Of a stretch of DNA of 64,000 nucleotides, positions 34,612 through 43,378 are shown piece by piece. A program made the translations under genes and the position numbers. Source of the stretch: an uncultured Clostridia bacterium (GTDB lineage: Bacteria; Bacillota; Clostridia; UMGS1883); assembly GCA_947626145.1 (NCBI GenBank), contig CANQRB010000001.1:186001-250000 (forward strand), given 5' to 3'. A model generated the notes under the pieces. The model ran no database searches, was not told the origin of the DNA, and saw only the letters and a list, made by a program, of their open reading frames with translations. Every line of letters starts with the position of its first letter. Position 1 is the first letter of the stretch.

Positions 34612-35165
34612 GATTCTTCTACACCTCCATAAATATTTGCGATACCCTCGCCGATAAACTCTCTCAGCCAGGCGGCGACCGTGGGGTCGCTCAGCGGCAC
34701 CTCGCCGAGGATTTCCTTCATTTCCTTTGTGTTGAACTCGAACACGGCTCCGTTATAAGTGTGTTTGTAGTAAAAGTCAATGTGACTGTTCATTGAGATC
34801 AGGGAGGTCATTGTGTCCGCCATATTGCCAAGGGGCTGGCGGTCAATGTGGCTGTGGGAAAAAACCGCTTTGATAAAGGTTCCCTTCCCCACCTGGGAAC
34901 GGAGCTCCACGTCTCCTCCCGTGGCCTGAGCGGCGCTGCGCAGAAGCGAGATCCCCATACCGACCTTGCGGGTGGTGCGGGTGGTGACAAAGGGATCCAT
35001 GACCCGGGCCACCATTTCTTCATCCATGCCGCAGCCGTTGTCCTCCACCGAGAAGGACAGCACATCCTTGGGCAGATCCTCAAAGAGCTCGACCCAAATG
35101 GTATCCGCGCCGGCTCTAACGGAGTTCTGCACGATGTCAAGTATGTTCAGACTGATCTCCTGCAT
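34608..35165 (-). CDS. Stand-alone HATPase_c protein in the hydrogenase operon
   Basis: 185 residues made mainly of a GHKL/HATPase domain: N-box 'LNILDIVQNSVRAGADTI', G1 'VEDNGCGM', G2 'KVGMGISLL' and 'GGDVELRSQVGKGTFI'. There is no dimerisation/phospho-His domain, receiver domain or TM segment. Such lone ATPase proteins recur in hnd-type operons of Clostridia (recalled from family knowledge) and may be an anti-sigma-like or kinase regulator; the partner is unknown. It lies between hndA and hndB, with a 4-base overlap to hndB. Confidence 0.85.
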   Translation of the reverse strand: MQEISLNILDIVQNSVRAGADTIWVELFEDLPKDVLSFSVEDNGCGMDEEMVARVMDPFVTTRTTRKVGMGISLLRSAAQATGGDVELRSQVGKGTFIKAVFSHSHIDRQPLGNMADTMTSLISMNSHIDFYYKHTYNGAVFEFNTKEMKEILGEVPLSDPTVAAWLREFIGEGIANIYGGVEES

Positions 35166-35183
35166 AGGTTTTTACCCGCTTCC

Positions 35184-35678
35184 TCAGTCGGAGTACTTGG
35201 CGAGTATGCCGGGTACATCGTCCACGGTGAGTCGGCCGTAAACCTCGTCATTGACTGTCAGTACGGGAGCAAGGCCGCAGGCGCCTATGCAGCGGGTGGC
35301 ATTGAGGGAATACTTTCCGTCAGGGGTGCAGCCGCCGACCTCAAGGTTGAGGGACTCCTGTATCTTGTTGATGATGTTGCCGCTGCCCTTGACGTAGCAG
35401 GCGGTTCCGAGACATACGGCGATGGCGTATTTGCCCTTGGGATTAAGGGAAAACTGGGTATAGAAGGTCACAACGCCGTAAACCTCCGCCAGTGTGACGC
35501 CAAGTCCCTCGGCGATCATTACCTGCACCTCCAGGGGCAGATAGCCGTAGATGTCCTGAGCCTCATGCAGAACAGGAATGAGCGCGCCCCGGGTGTCCTT
35601 GTACTTTGCGATGACTTCCTTGAGCTTTGCTTCCTGCTCGGCCGTACCGTTGAACGGTACCGATGATTTCACGCTCAT
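35184..35678 (-). CDS. hndA: NuoE-like [2Fe-2S] hydrogenase subunit (HndA)
   Basis: 164 residues; first gene of the operon. An N-terminal helical part ('DTRGALIPVLHEAQDIYGYL') is followed by the thioredoxin-like [2Fe-2S] domain with Cys in 'CLGTACYVKGS' and 'CIGACGLAPVLTVND'. It relays electrons between the NADH/FMN subunit and the H-cluster subunit. The ATG follows AAGGAGG. Confidence 0.94.
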   Translation of the reverse strand: MSVKSSVPFNGTAEQEAKLKEVIAKYKDTRGALIPVLHEAQDIYGYLPLEVQVMIAEGLGVTLAEVYGVVTFYTQFSLNPKGKYAIAVCLGTACYVKGSGNIINKIQESLNLEVGGCTPDGKYSLNATRCIGACGLAPVLTVNDEVYGRLTVDDVPGILAKYSD

Positions 35679-35774
35679 ATTCTTTACCTCCTTATATTGA
35701 TTGAATTGGACGGAGATGCCCGTCCGTTATTCAGCATGACAAATGTTGTGAGCACACAGTAATCACACACAGAC

Positions 35775-35803
35775 ATTATATCAGATTTTTCACGGTTTGT
35801 CTA
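35775..35803 (-). promoter_or_regulatory. Sigma-A promoter of the hnd operon
   Basis: TAGACA (35803-35798) and TATAAT (35780-35775) on the minus strand, 17-base spacer, leaving a leader of about 90 bases. No clear operator palindrome or riboswitch is visible in the 300-base gap 35679-35980; the rest of that gap is AT-rich and featureless apart from the spoVAE terminator. Confidence 0.75.
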
Positions 35804-35929
35804 CACTAACATTAGATTTTCGTTAAAAAAATCACAAAAAAATATGCGCAGCATAAATCAGCAAATGAGAAGGGCGGAAGATTTTGGAATAAACGTATAT
35901 TTGCCCCGCTGCCGTCCGTTATAAAACGC

Positions 35930-35960
35930 AAAAAAGCCTTCCCCCTCGAGGGGGGAAAGC
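35930..35960 (-). terminator. Terminator of the spoVAE transcript
   Basis: 10-bp stem GCTTTCCCCC/GGGGGAAGGC (one G-U pair) with a 5-nt loop, followed by six T on the minus strand. Confidence 0.9.
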
Positions 35961-35980
35961 TCAGAGCGTCAACGTACTTT

Positions 35981-36334
35981 TTATTTTATCTTAGGTCTGG
36001 CGACAATGGCCGCAATCAGGGCGAACAGTATCACCGCCGCGATGCCCGCCGCCGTGGCCGAAAGTCCGCCGGTGACAACGCCAAGGAAGCCGTCCTTTTC
36101 CACGGCCTTTATAACTCCCTGATAGAGGGCGTGACCGAAGCCCAGAAGCGGCACCGTGGCTCCCGCGCCGGCAAATTTTTCAAGAGGCTTGTACACCCCT
36201 ATGAGAGACAGGAACACTCCTCCGACCACATAGCCCGTCAGCAGCCGCGCCGGAGTAAGCTTTGTCCGGTCGATTATGACCTGCCCGACGGCGCATATAA
36301 GCCCGCCCACCAGAAACGCCTTGATGTAATCCAT
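35981..36334 (-). CDS. spoVAE: Stage V sporulation protein AE (SpoVAEb type)
   Basis: A 117-residue membrane protein with three to four hydrophobic helices; 'FLVGGLICAVGQVIIDRTKL', 'LTGYVVGGVFLSLIGVYKPL' and 'GAGATVPLLGFGHALYQGV' are signature stretches of SpoVAE. SpoVA proteins form the channel that moves dipicolinic acid into and out of the spore. It normally sits in an operon with spoVAC and spoVAD; here it stands alone, flanked by a terminator and ung. The ATG at 36334 follows AAAGGAG. A roughly 10-bp inverted repeat (TGCTGATTTT/AAAATCAGCA) lies in its leader. Confidence 0.92.
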   Translation of the reverse strand: MDYIKAFLVGGLICAVGQVIIDRTKLTPARLLTGYVVGGVFLSLIGVYKPLEKFAGAGATVPLLGFGHALYQGVIKAVEKDGFLGVVTGGLSATAAGIAAVILFALIAAIVARPKIK

Positions 36335-36411
36335 AAACACTCTCCTTTGCTGATTTTAGATTAGTGTTTACGGAAACAAATTTTTTATTCGTCAAAATCA
36401 GCAGAGGCCGG

Positions 36412-37086
36412 TTAAATATTCGGTATCTGCCAGTCTATGGGCGGCCGAAGGGCGCTTATAAGGGCGTCGTTGGCCCTGGCAAAATGGTTGCAGCCGAAGA
36501 AGCCGCGGCTTGCGGAAAGGGGACTTGGATGGGCCGCTTCGAATATAAAGTGGCGCTCCGGATCGATAAGCTCCTTCTTTTTGCGGGCGTTGTTGCCCCA
36601 GAGCAGGAACACCACGGGCTCTTCCCGACGGTTCAGGGCGCTTATGACGCTGTCAGTGAAGATTTCCCAGCCCTTGCCCTTGTGGGAGTCTGCCTCGCCC
36701 CGACGGACGGTGAGCACCGCATTGAGGAGCAGTACGCCCTGACGGGCCCATGGCATGAGGAAGCCGTTGTTGGGAATGTAACAGCCAAGACTGTCACGAA
36801 GCTCCTTGTACATGTTCAGCAGGGACGGCGGTATGGGCGTTCCCGGCTTGACGGAGAAGGCCATACCGTGGGCCTGTCCCGGCTCATGATAGGGATCCTG
36901 ACCTATTATTACTACCTTTGTGTCGCTGTAAGCCGTGACCTTTAGGGCGGAAAACATATCATACATATTCGGATATACCTCATACTTTGAGTATTCTGAT
37001 TTCAGAAATTCCCTAAGCTGAAGGTAGTAGTCCTTCTGAAATTCGCCGCCTATTATTTCGTCCCAGTCGTTGCCGAGCCTGACCAT
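36412..37086 (-). CDS. ung: Uracil-DNA glycosylase, family 1
   Basis: A 224-residue DNA repair enzyme that removes uracil from DNA. The catalytic water-activating loop GQDPYH is near residue 62 and the DNA-intercalation loop HPSPLSA near residue 187; '[15 protein letters not shown]' and '[17 protein letters not shown]' are the other conserved blocks. Length matches the family (about 225). It lies 12 bases after the acetyltransferase gene. Confidence 0.97.
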   Translation of the reverse strand: MVRLGNDWDEIIGGEFQKDYYLQLREFLKSEYSKYEVYPNMYDMFSALKVTAYSDTKVVIIGQDPYHEPGQAHGMAFSVKPGTPIPPSLLNMYKELRDSLGCYIPNNGFLMPWARQGVLLLNAVLTVRRGEADSHKGKGWEIFTDSVISALNRREEPVVFLLWGNNARKKKELIDPERHFIFEAAHPSPLSASRGFFGCNHFARANDALISALRPPIDWQIPNI

Positions 37087-37098
37087 TCCCTCATCTCC

Positions 37099-37560
37099 CT
37101 ATATAAATTTTTCCATTATTTTGTTCTCAAACGTGACGCCGCGCCGCTCGACCCGCTCGATGCCGCAGACCCTGAATCCGTACTTTATGTAAAAGCCGTA
37201 GCCCACCCGGCTCGAGGCCAGGAATATGCGGTTGATCCCGCGCTTTTTTGCCCAAGCGGCAGCCGTGTCCATCAGCGCGGTCGCCACTCTCCGGCCGATA
37301 TAGTCCGGATGAGTAAAAAGCCGGTTGACATAACCGTCCCGCTCGATACAGACAAAGCCCACAAGACGGCCGCCCTCCTCCATTACCCAGGTAACGTTGC
37401 GCATAAGGGAATATGTAAGCTTGGCCGTATCCATTTTTTTGGGAGCCCATGCCTCCAGCTCCTCGGGAGTGTAGGCTCCGGCGCACAGCCGATGGACAGA
37501 GCTGTAGAGCAGCTCAGCCAGCTTCTTCCCCTCGCCGGGGCGCATCCTGCGGATCTTCAC
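37099..37560 (-). CDS. GNAT family N-acetyltransferase
   Basis: A 153-residue GNAT-fold protein. The acetyl-CoA loop is 'YIGRRVATALMDTAAAWAKK' and the C-terminal strand 'YGFYIKYGFRVCG' completes the fold. The substrate is unknown. The GTG at 37560 is chosen because GGGGAGG is 8 bases upstream; an earlier GTG would lie inside that ribosome site. The MITE-like element lies just upstream, so the native promoter may be inside or beyond it. Confidence 0.85.
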   Translation of the reverse strand: MKIRRMRPGEGKKLAELLYSSVHRLCAGAYTPEELEAWAPKKMDTAKLTYSLMRNVTWVMEEGGRLVGFVCIERDGYVNRLFTHPDYIGRRVATALMDTAAAWAKKRGINRIFLASSRVGYGFYIKYGFRVCGIERVERRGVTFENKIMEKFI

Positions 37561-37578
37561 GACGTACACCTCCCCCCG

Positions 37579-37752
37579 TTGTAAACACTGATTAAATGCA
37601 GTGCTGCGATTGGCGAGACATAATTTTCTTTAAACAAGGAAAAAAGCGCAGAAATACTTGCTGTATTTCGAGCATTTTTGACGCAGTGTAAAGGAAATTT
37701 GGCCGTCAAGCGCGGCGCTGAGCCAAATGCGCTATTTAATCAGCGTTTACAA
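37579..37752. mobile_element. 174-bp MITE-like palindromic element
   Basis: Terminal inverted repeats TTGTAAACACTGATTAAAT (37579-37597) and ATTTAATCAGCGTTTACAA (37734-37752) match at 18 of 19 positions. The interior is also imperfectly palindromic and centres on a perfect hairpin GAAATAC-TTGCT-GTATTTC (37651-37669). There is no coding capacity and no clear target duplication. A TATAAT facing the acetyltransferase gene straddles its right edge (37757-37752). It could be a non-autonomous transposable element or a structured repeat. Confidence 0.6.
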
Positions 37753-37765
37753 TTATAGACAAGAT

Positions 37766-37792
37766 AACCCACATACGTCACGTATGTGGGTT
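37766..37792 (-). terminator. Terminator after rpsU
   Basis: 12-bp perfect stem AACCCACATACG/CGTATGTGGGTT with a 3-nt loop, starting 8 bases past the rpsU stop; the T-tract is weak. Confidence 0.75.
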
Positions 37793-37799
37793 AGCCGTC

Positions 37800-37976
37800 T
37801 TATTTAAACTTTCTTTTTCTGGCCGCTTCGGACTTCTTTTTACGTCTTACACTGGGCTTTTCGTAGTGTTCTCTTTTGCGAACCTCGGAAATAACCCCAG
37901 CCTTGGCGCAAGAGCGTTTAAATCTTCTAAGGGCGCTATCTAAAGACTCGTTTTCCTTAACTCTTACCTCGGACAT
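37800..37976 (-). CDS. rpsU: 30S ribosomal protein S21
   Basis: 58 residues, essentially the family length: '[20 protein letters not shown]' followed by a very basic tail ('[15 protein letters not shown]'). It binds the 30S platform near the anti-Shine-Dalgarno. The ATG at 37976 has GGGAGGG upstream; the frame extends further upstream but without a better start. It has its own consensus promoter and terminator. Confidence 0.97.
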   Translation of the reverse strand: MSEVRVKENESLDSALRRFKRSCAKAGVISEVRKREHYEKPSVRRKKKSEAARKRKFK

Positions 37977-38034
37977 CTCTAACCCTCCCCTCGCAGCTCC
38001 TAAAGAAATAGTTACCGCATATAGTGACACCTTA

Positions 38035-38062
38035 ATTATACCACAAATAAAAAATATGTCAA
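38035..38062 (-). promoter_or_regulatory. Sigma-A promoter of rpsU
   Basis: TTGACA (38062-38057) and TATAAT (38040-38035) on the minus strand with a 16-base spacer. Confidence 0.85.
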
Positions 38063-38120
38063 GCCATATTTGTAAATTTTTTAAAAAACTTTTAAAACGC
38101 CCATATTATGCGGTTTTATG

Positions 38121-38462
38121 TCAGCCCGGAGGCCAGGCAAGGCTCCGTCCTCCCAGCATGTGGAAGTGCAGATGTCCCACGGTCTGGCCGCCGTCAACGC
38201 CGCAGTTATTGACGATGCGGTAGCCGCCCTCGGCTATGCCCTCCCGGGCGGCGATCTCCTTCGCCGCAAGGAAGATGTCGGCAATAATACCGGCGTTTTC
38301 CGCCGTGAGCTCGTTGGCCGAGGCGATATGCTCCTTCGGCACGATGAGCACATGGACGGGTGCCTCGGGGTTTATGTCCCGAAAAGCGTAGACCTTGTCG
38401 TTTTCGTAGACCTTGGCCGAGGGTATTTCCCCGGCAATTATCTTGCAGAACAGGCAGTCCAT
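38121..38462 (-). CDS. HIT family nucleotide-binding hydrolase (HinT-like)
   Basis: A 113-residue histidine-triad protein with 'CLFCKIIAGEIPSAKVYEND' at the N-terminus and the catalytic triad 'VGHLHFHMLGG' at the C-terminus. HinT-type enzymes hydrolyse nucleoside phosphoramidates and acyl-AMP adducts. The start ATG overlaps the flavodoxin gene's stop (TAATG). It is third in the alaS-flavodoxin-HIT series. Confidence 0.95.
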   Translation of the reverse strand: MDCLFCKIIAGEIPSAKVYENDKVYAFRDINPEAPVHVLIVPKEHIASANELTAENAGIIADIFLAAKEIAAREGIAEGGYRIVNNCGVDGGQTVGHLHFHMLGGRSLAWPPG

Positions 38463-38923
38463 TACTTTCTCTCCTTCTTATTATATTTTTCTATTACTTC
38501 AAGTATAAATTTTTTCCCGTTTTCCAGATCACCCTCATTCGGGCGGCCTTTATTGATGCCGCCGGCCAGCTTGAAGATAAAGAACTTATCCAGGCCCTTG
38601 CAGGCGAACGAACCCAGCACCTCCGCCCCGTTGTTTTTCAGTACGGACACAAGGGACTCGTTGTTCTTCTCAGTGCCGGTACCGCTGGTTGAAAACACAA
38701 ATACCGGGCGGTCATGGATCAGTCCGGCGGCCTCGGTGACCGAGGCCCCGTGCTTTCCGAAATATATGCCGCCGCCGAAACCGATAATGTCGTAATCGGC
38801 AAAATCCAGCCCAGCCGCCTCTTCGGCCCTCACTACCGTAAGAGGAGCAGCTTCGGCCATGGCCTCGGCTATTTTCATTGTGTTCCCCTGATGGTGAGAA
38901 TCTACTAAAACGAGAATTTTCAT
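38462..38923 (-). CDS. Flavodoxin-like FMN protein
   Basis: A 153-residue flavodoxin fold: 'MKILVLVDSHHQGNTMKIAE' gives the FMN phosphate loop, 'DYDIIGFGGGIYFGKHG' the next loop and 'VFVFSTSGTGTEKNN' the third. It may be an electron carrier or a menaquinone-dependent-oxidase-like flavodoxin; the partner is unknown. The ATG at 38923 begins 4 bases after the alaS stop and is preceded by GGAGCG inside alaS. Confidence 0.88.
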   Translation of the reverse strand: MKILVLVDSHHQGNTMKIAEAMAEAAPLTVVRAEEAAGLDFADYDIIGFGGGIYFGKHGASVTEAAGLIHDRPVFVFSTSGTGTEKNNESLVSVLKNNGAEVLGSFACKGLDKFFIFKLAGGINKGRPNEGDLENGKKFILEVIEKYNKKERK

Positions 38924-38927
38924 ATCT

Positions 38928-41564
38928 TTACGCTCCGATCTGTTTGGCGACAATCTCATCGACTATGGCAAGAGCGTTGTCTATCTTGTCGGCGTCCCTG
39001 CCGCCGCCCTGGGCCATGTCGGGCTTGCCGCCGCCGCTGCCTCCGGCGACAGCGGTTATTTCCTTGATTATTTTGCCCGCGTGTACGCCCTTGGCCACAG
39101 CCTCCTTGGTGGCCATAGCCACAAAGGTTATCTTGCCGCCGTTGTTGGTGGCGAGAACTATGGCGCAGCAGGGGTTGTGATCCTTCACGGCGTCGCCCAT
39201 CTTCTTCAGCTCGTCCACTGTGGCCCCGTCGTTCTGGGTGACAAAGAGGGAAACTCCGCCTATCTCACGGGCGCTGGCCATAAGGTTGTTGGCCTTGGCG
39301 TTGGCCATTTGAGCGGCCACGGCCTCGGCGGCCTTCCTTGCCATACGGATGTCATCCATAAGACCTTCAGCCTTGTGTGGCAATTCGGTCTCGGAAGTTT
39401 TAAGAGTTGAGCAGAGAGTGCCCACAAGGGCATCACGACTCTCGATATACTTCAGCACTCCGCCGCCGGTAATGGCCTCGATACGGCGCACGCCGGCTGC
39501 CACGCCGCCCTCGGAAAGGATCTTGAACAGTCCCGCCTGAGCGGTGTTTTTGAGGTGCGTGCCGCCGCAGAACTCCACGCTGTAGTCGCCGACGGAAACC
39601 ACCCGAACAATGTCGCCGTACTTTTCGCCGAAGAGGGCGATGGCGCCAAGCTTCTTGGCCTCGTCTATGGGCAGTTCCCGAACGTTCACGTCGATGGCGT
39701 CAAGTATCTTCTCGTTGACTATCCGCTCAACGGTCTTTATCTGCTCGTCGGTCATGGCTTCAAAGTGTGAGAAGTCAAAGCGAAGCTTGTCGGCGGTCAC
39801 AAGGGAGCCCGCCTGGGCCACATGAGTGCCCAGAACGTCCCGCAAAGCCTTGTCCAGCAGGTGGGTGGCGGTGTGGTTGCGGCAGATCGCGGCCCTGTTT
39901 TTGGCATCCACTTGAAGTGTCACGCTGTCGCCAAGACTGAGAGTGCCCCGCTTTACGGCAACCTCATGGAGATACAGACCGTCGCCGGTCTTTGTGGTGT
40001 TTACCACCTCGGCGGCCGCGCCGTCGTTGAACAGCACGCCTATATCCCCGACCTGTCCGCCCATTTCGGCATAGAAGGGGGTCTTTTCGGTGACAATGAT
40101 ACCCTTTTCGCCCTCGCTTATCTCGGCGCTGACTTCGCCCTCGGAAACTATACCCACAATTTTAGACTGAGCCTCAAGGCCGGTATAGCCCACAAACTCG
40201 GTGGCGGAGACGTCCTCAAACTCATAATTCTCGTCGCCGTCCCAGCTCGAACCGTCCTTGCGGGCGGCCTTGGCGGTGGCCTTCTGCTCGGCCATGGCCT
40301 TATCAAAGCCCTCGACATCAACGCCGAGGCCCTTTTCCTGAGCCATTTCTATCGTCAGATCCAAAGGGAAGCCATAGGTGTCATGGAGCTTGAAGGCCAT
40401 AGCGCCGGTGAGCTCACTCGCTCCGGCGGACCGGGCCTCCTCAATATACTGATTGAGCACCACAAGTCCGCCCTCGATAGTGGCGTCGAAGCGCTCCTCC
40501 TCTTTTTCGATGATGCGCTTGATATACTCCCGCTTTTCGCCCAGCTCGGGATAAGCGGATTTTGAACAGTCGATAACGGTGTCGGCCACCTCGCTGAGGA
40601 AGCGGCGATCAATACCCAAAAGCTTTCCGTGGCGGGCCGCCCGGCGGAGCAAACGGCGGAGCACATAGCCCCGGCCCTCGTTAGAGGGGATAACGCCGTC
40701 GCTGACCATCATTACGGTGCTGCGGATGTGGTCGGTAATAACGCGGAGGGAAACGTCGGTCTTTTCGTTTTCCTTATAATTTACGCCTGCGATGCGGGAG
40801 ATGTGCCTCATAACGTCCTGGACGGTGTCCACCTCAAAGAGGTTGTTGACGCCCTGCATAACAACGGCCAGACGCTCAAGGCCCATACCGGTGTCGATAT
40901 TGGGCTTGGGCAGGGGGTTGTAGTTGCCCTGCTCGTCCTTGTCGAACTGAGTGAACACAAGGTTCCAGACCTCCATGTAACGGTCGCAGTCGCAGCCCAC
41001 GCCGCAGGTTGGCTGACCGCAGCCGAACTCCTCGCCACGGTCATAATATATCTCGGAGCAGGGGCCGCAGGGGCCGGTGCCGTGCTCCCAGAAGTTGTCC
41101 TCCTTACCCAGGCGGACGATGCGCTCGGGCTTTACGCCCACCTCGTTGACCCAGATGTCTCCGGCCTCGTCGTCGTTTTCATAAATGGACACCCAGAGCT
41201 TTTCCTCGGGTATCTCCATGACCTTTGTGAAAAACTCCCAGGCCCAGGCAGTGGCCTCGCGCTTAAAGTAGTCGCCGAAGGAAAAATTGCCCAGCATTTC
41301 AAAGAAGGTGCCGTGGCGGGCGGTGTGGCCCACACGCTCGATGTCGGGGGTTCGGATGCACTTCTGGCAGGTGGTGACTCTACGGCGTGGAGGGGTCTCC
41401 GCTCCGGTGAACCAGGCCTTCATGGGCGCCATGCCGGAGTTTATCAGCAGCAGGCTGGCGTCGTTTTTTGGCACAAGGGAAAAGCTGTCCAGCCGAAGGC
41501 AGCCCTTCGACTCGAAAAAGCTCAGGAACTTTTCTCGAATTTCGTTTACTCCTAATTTTTGCAT
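38928..41564 (-). CDS. alaS: Alanyl-tRNA synthetase
   Basis: 878 residues, the normal full length. The class II catalytic domain opens 'REKFLSFFESKGCLRLDSFS', the editing domain has the zinc/editing motifs 'HTATHLL' and 'CGGTHLKNT', and the C-terminal DHHA1-like domain ends 'GGGGGKPDMAQGGG'-like (here 'GGSGGGKPDMAQGGGRDADK'). It charges tRNA-Ala and clears mischarged Ser/Gly. The leader between its consensus promoter and the ATG is about 40 bases, too short for a T-box. Confidence 0.98.
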   Translation of the reverse strand: MQKLGVNEIREKFLSFFESKGCLRLDSFSLVPKNDASLLLINSGMAPMKAWFTGAETPPRRRVTTCQKCIRTPDIERVGHTARHGTFFEMLGNFSFGDYFKREATAWAWEFFTKVMEIPEEKLWVSIYENDDEAGDIWVNEVGVKPERIVRLGKEDNFWEHGTGPCGPCSEIYYDRGEEFGCGQPTCGVGCDCDRYMEVWNLVFTQFDKDEQGNYNPLPKPNIDTGMGLERLAVVMQGVNNLFEVDTVQDVMRHISRIAGVNYKENEKTDVSLRVITDHIRSTVMMVSDGVIPSNEGRGYVLRRLLRRAARHGKLLGIDRRFLSEVADTVIDCSKSAYPELGEKREYIKRIIEKEEERFDATIEGGLVVLNQYIEEARSAGASELTGAMAFKLHDTYGFPLDLTIEMAQEKGLGVDVEGFDKAMAEQKATAKAARKDGSSWDGDENYEFEDVSATEFVGYTGLEAQSKIVGIVSEGEVSAEISEGEKGIIVTEKTPFYAEMGGQVGDIGVLFNDGAAAEVVNTTKTGDGLYLHEVAVKRGTLSLGDSVTLQVDAKNRAAICRNHTATHLLDKALRDVLGTHVAQAGSLVTADKLRFDFSHFEAMTDEQIKTVERIVNEKILDAIDVNVRELPIDEAKKLGAIALFGEKYGDIVRVVSVGDYSVEFCGGTHLKNTAQAGLFKILSEGGVAAGVRRIEAITGGGVLKYIESRDALVGTLCSTLKTSETELPHKAEGLMDDIRMARKAAEAVAAQMANAKANNLMASAREIGGVSLFVTQNDGATVDELKKMGDAVKDHNPCCAIVLATNNGGKITFVAMATKEAVAKGVHAGKIIKEITAVAGGSGGGKPDMAQGGGRDADKIDNALAIVDEIVAKQIGA

Positions 41565-41605
41565 CTATTGTCAACTCCAATTATAGATTACCGGTTTATT
41601 CTATT

Positions 41606-41634
41606 ATTATATAATTTTATTTACGGTTTGTCAA
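41606..41634 (-). promoter_or_regulatory. Consensus sigma-A promoter of alaS
   Basis: TTGACA (41634-41629) and TATAAT (41611-41606) on the minus strand, 17-base spacer, directly downstream of the ABC exporter stop. No terminator separates the two genes. Confidence 0.9.
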
Positions 41635-41643
41635 CAGTTATTT

Positions 41644-43368
41644 TTATTCCGTTTCGTTTGCGAAATACAGCCGCTTATACATTCCGCCCCTGGCGATAAG
41701 CTCCTTATGGGTGCCCGTTTCACAGATGGCGCCCTTGTCGATCACGGCGATCTTATCGGCGTTCCGTATGGTGGACAGCCGGTGAGCAATGATGATTGTC
41801 GTCCGGTTCTGAATAACCTTATCTATGGCCTGATGTATGAGCCGCTCGGTGGAATTGTCAACGGCGGCGGTGGCCTCGTCCAAAATGAGGATGGGCTTGT
41901 TGCGGAGGATGGCACGGGCAATAGCTATGCGCTGCTTCTGGCCGCCGCTCAGCTTGACGCCGCGTTCGCCCACTATGGTGTCATAGCCGTTCTCCATCTC
42001 CATGATGAAATCGTGGGCGTTGGCCACCTTTGCCGCGGCCTCTATCTCGTCGCTTGTGGGATTGTCGGCACCATAGGCTATATTTTCCCGGGCGGTGCCG
42101 TGGAACAGGAACACGTCCTGAAGCACCATTGAAATATTGTCGTGGAGGGAACTGAGGCTTATGTCCCGCAGATCCACCCCGTCAAGGGTTATCCTGCCCG
42201 CAGACGGGTCGTAGAACCGGGCCACAAGGCTGGCAACGGTGGTCTTACCCACTCCGGTAGGCCCCACAAGAGCCACGGTCTCGCCGCTTTTTATGTCGAG
42301 GTTAAAGTCGCGCAGCACCGGCGAGCCGTCTATATACTCGAAGTCCACATTCTCAAAGCGAATGTCGCCCTTGGCCTTCTGTATCTCGACTGGGCGCTCC
42401 GCCTCGGGCACGTCGGCCTTTTCGTCCAGCAGCTCAAAAATCCTCTCACCGGCGGCAAGGGAGTCCTGCAAATCCTCGTTCAGCCGGGCAAGGTTATTTA
42501 TGGGCGCGTAAAGGGAGCTGAGGTACAGGATAAAGGCCACGATTTCTCCGGCGTCCACTCCCCTCGTGGCAAGGTAGCCACCCACGGCTATAACAAGCAC
42601 GGTGCCCACCTGATTTAGAAAGGCTATGGAAGGGTGTATGACGGCGCTGCGGGTAAGGGCCATGATGTTGTACTTGGTAAACTGGCGGCTCACGTCGGCA
42701 AAATGCCCCAGTTCCCTGTCCTGACGGTTAAATATCTGAATTTCCTTTATGCCGGAAATGTTGTCCTGAAGTACGCCGGACAGCTCCGCCAGATACTGGT
42801 GCCGCTGCTTGAACAGCGGCCGCACCTTTACGGCGTAGACCCAGACGCCCACTCCCACCAGCGGGATCACCGCCACGCTGATGGCGGCAAGGGTGACATT
42901 CATACGGAACAGCATTATCATCACACCCACGAACATTACAACACCGGCCAGAGCGTCGGCGCTGGCATGGGCGATGAAAAGCTCCATTTTTTCGGTATCG
43001 GCGATGATGCGGCTCATGAGCTGGCCTGTCTGTTTGTCGTGGAAAAAGCGCATGGAAAGGTGCTGGAGATGGTCGTACAGCTTCAGCCGCAGATCATGGA
43101 CGAAGCTCCACGCCGCCTTGTGAGAGGCAAAGGTTCGCAGGAACTGGGTCAGCCACTGGAGCAGCGACACAACCAAAAAGGCGGCGGCCATATGGATGGC
43201 CTTGTCCACTATCTGAGGATCGTTGTCGGTAATGAGGCCGATAAGCCGGCGCACCACCTGCGGCAGGTACAGGCCCAAAACACTGTTGCCGATGATGGCG
43301 AACATGGTGATTATCAGAAGCCACCAGTATTTTCTGGCCTCTCGGAGAATTTTAAACGCGGTTTTCAA
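41644..43368 (-). CDS. ABC exporter, fused permease-ATPase (MsbA-like)
   Basis: About 574 residues. Six TM helices span residues 15-310, then a nucleotide-binding domain with Walker A GPTGVGKT, signature LSGGQKQR and Walker B 'ILILDEATAAVD', plus the H-loop 'IIIAHRLST'. It works as a homo- or heterodimer exporting lipids, peptides or drugs; no partner half-transporter is adjacent. The start is a TTG at 43368: AGGAG lies 7 bases upstream and the family N-terminus ('LKTAFKILREARKYWW') begins there, whereas the longer frame runs into the dGTPase gene. Confidence 0.93.
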   Translation of the reverse strand: MKTAFKILREARKYWWLLIITMFAIIGNSVLGLYLPQVVRRLIGLITDNDPQIVDKAIHMAAAFLVVSLLQWLTQFLRTFASHKAAWSFVHDLRLKLYDHLQHLSMRFFHDKQTGQLMSRIIADTEKMELFIAHASADALAGVVMFVGVMIMLFRMNVTLAAISVAVIPLVGVGVWVYAVKVRPLFKQRHQYLAELSGVLQDNISGIKEIQIFNRQDRELGHFADVSRQFTKYNIMALTRSAVIHPSIAFLNQVGTVLVIAVGGYLATRGVDAGEIVAFILYLSSLYAPINNLARLNEDLQDSLAAGERIFELLDEKADVPEAERPVEIQKAKGDIRFENVDFEYIDGSPVLRDFNLDIKSGETVALVGPTGVGKTTVASLVARFYDPSAGRITLDGVDLRDISLSSLHDNISMVLQDVFLFHGTARENIAYGADNPTSDEIEAAAKVANAHDFIMEMENGYDTIVGERGVKLSGGQKQRIAIARAILRNKPILILDEATAAVDNSTERLIHQAIDKVIQNRTTIIIAHRLSTIRNADKIAVIDKGAICETGTHKELIARGGMYKRLYFANETE

Positions 43369-43378
43369 AAAATCACTC

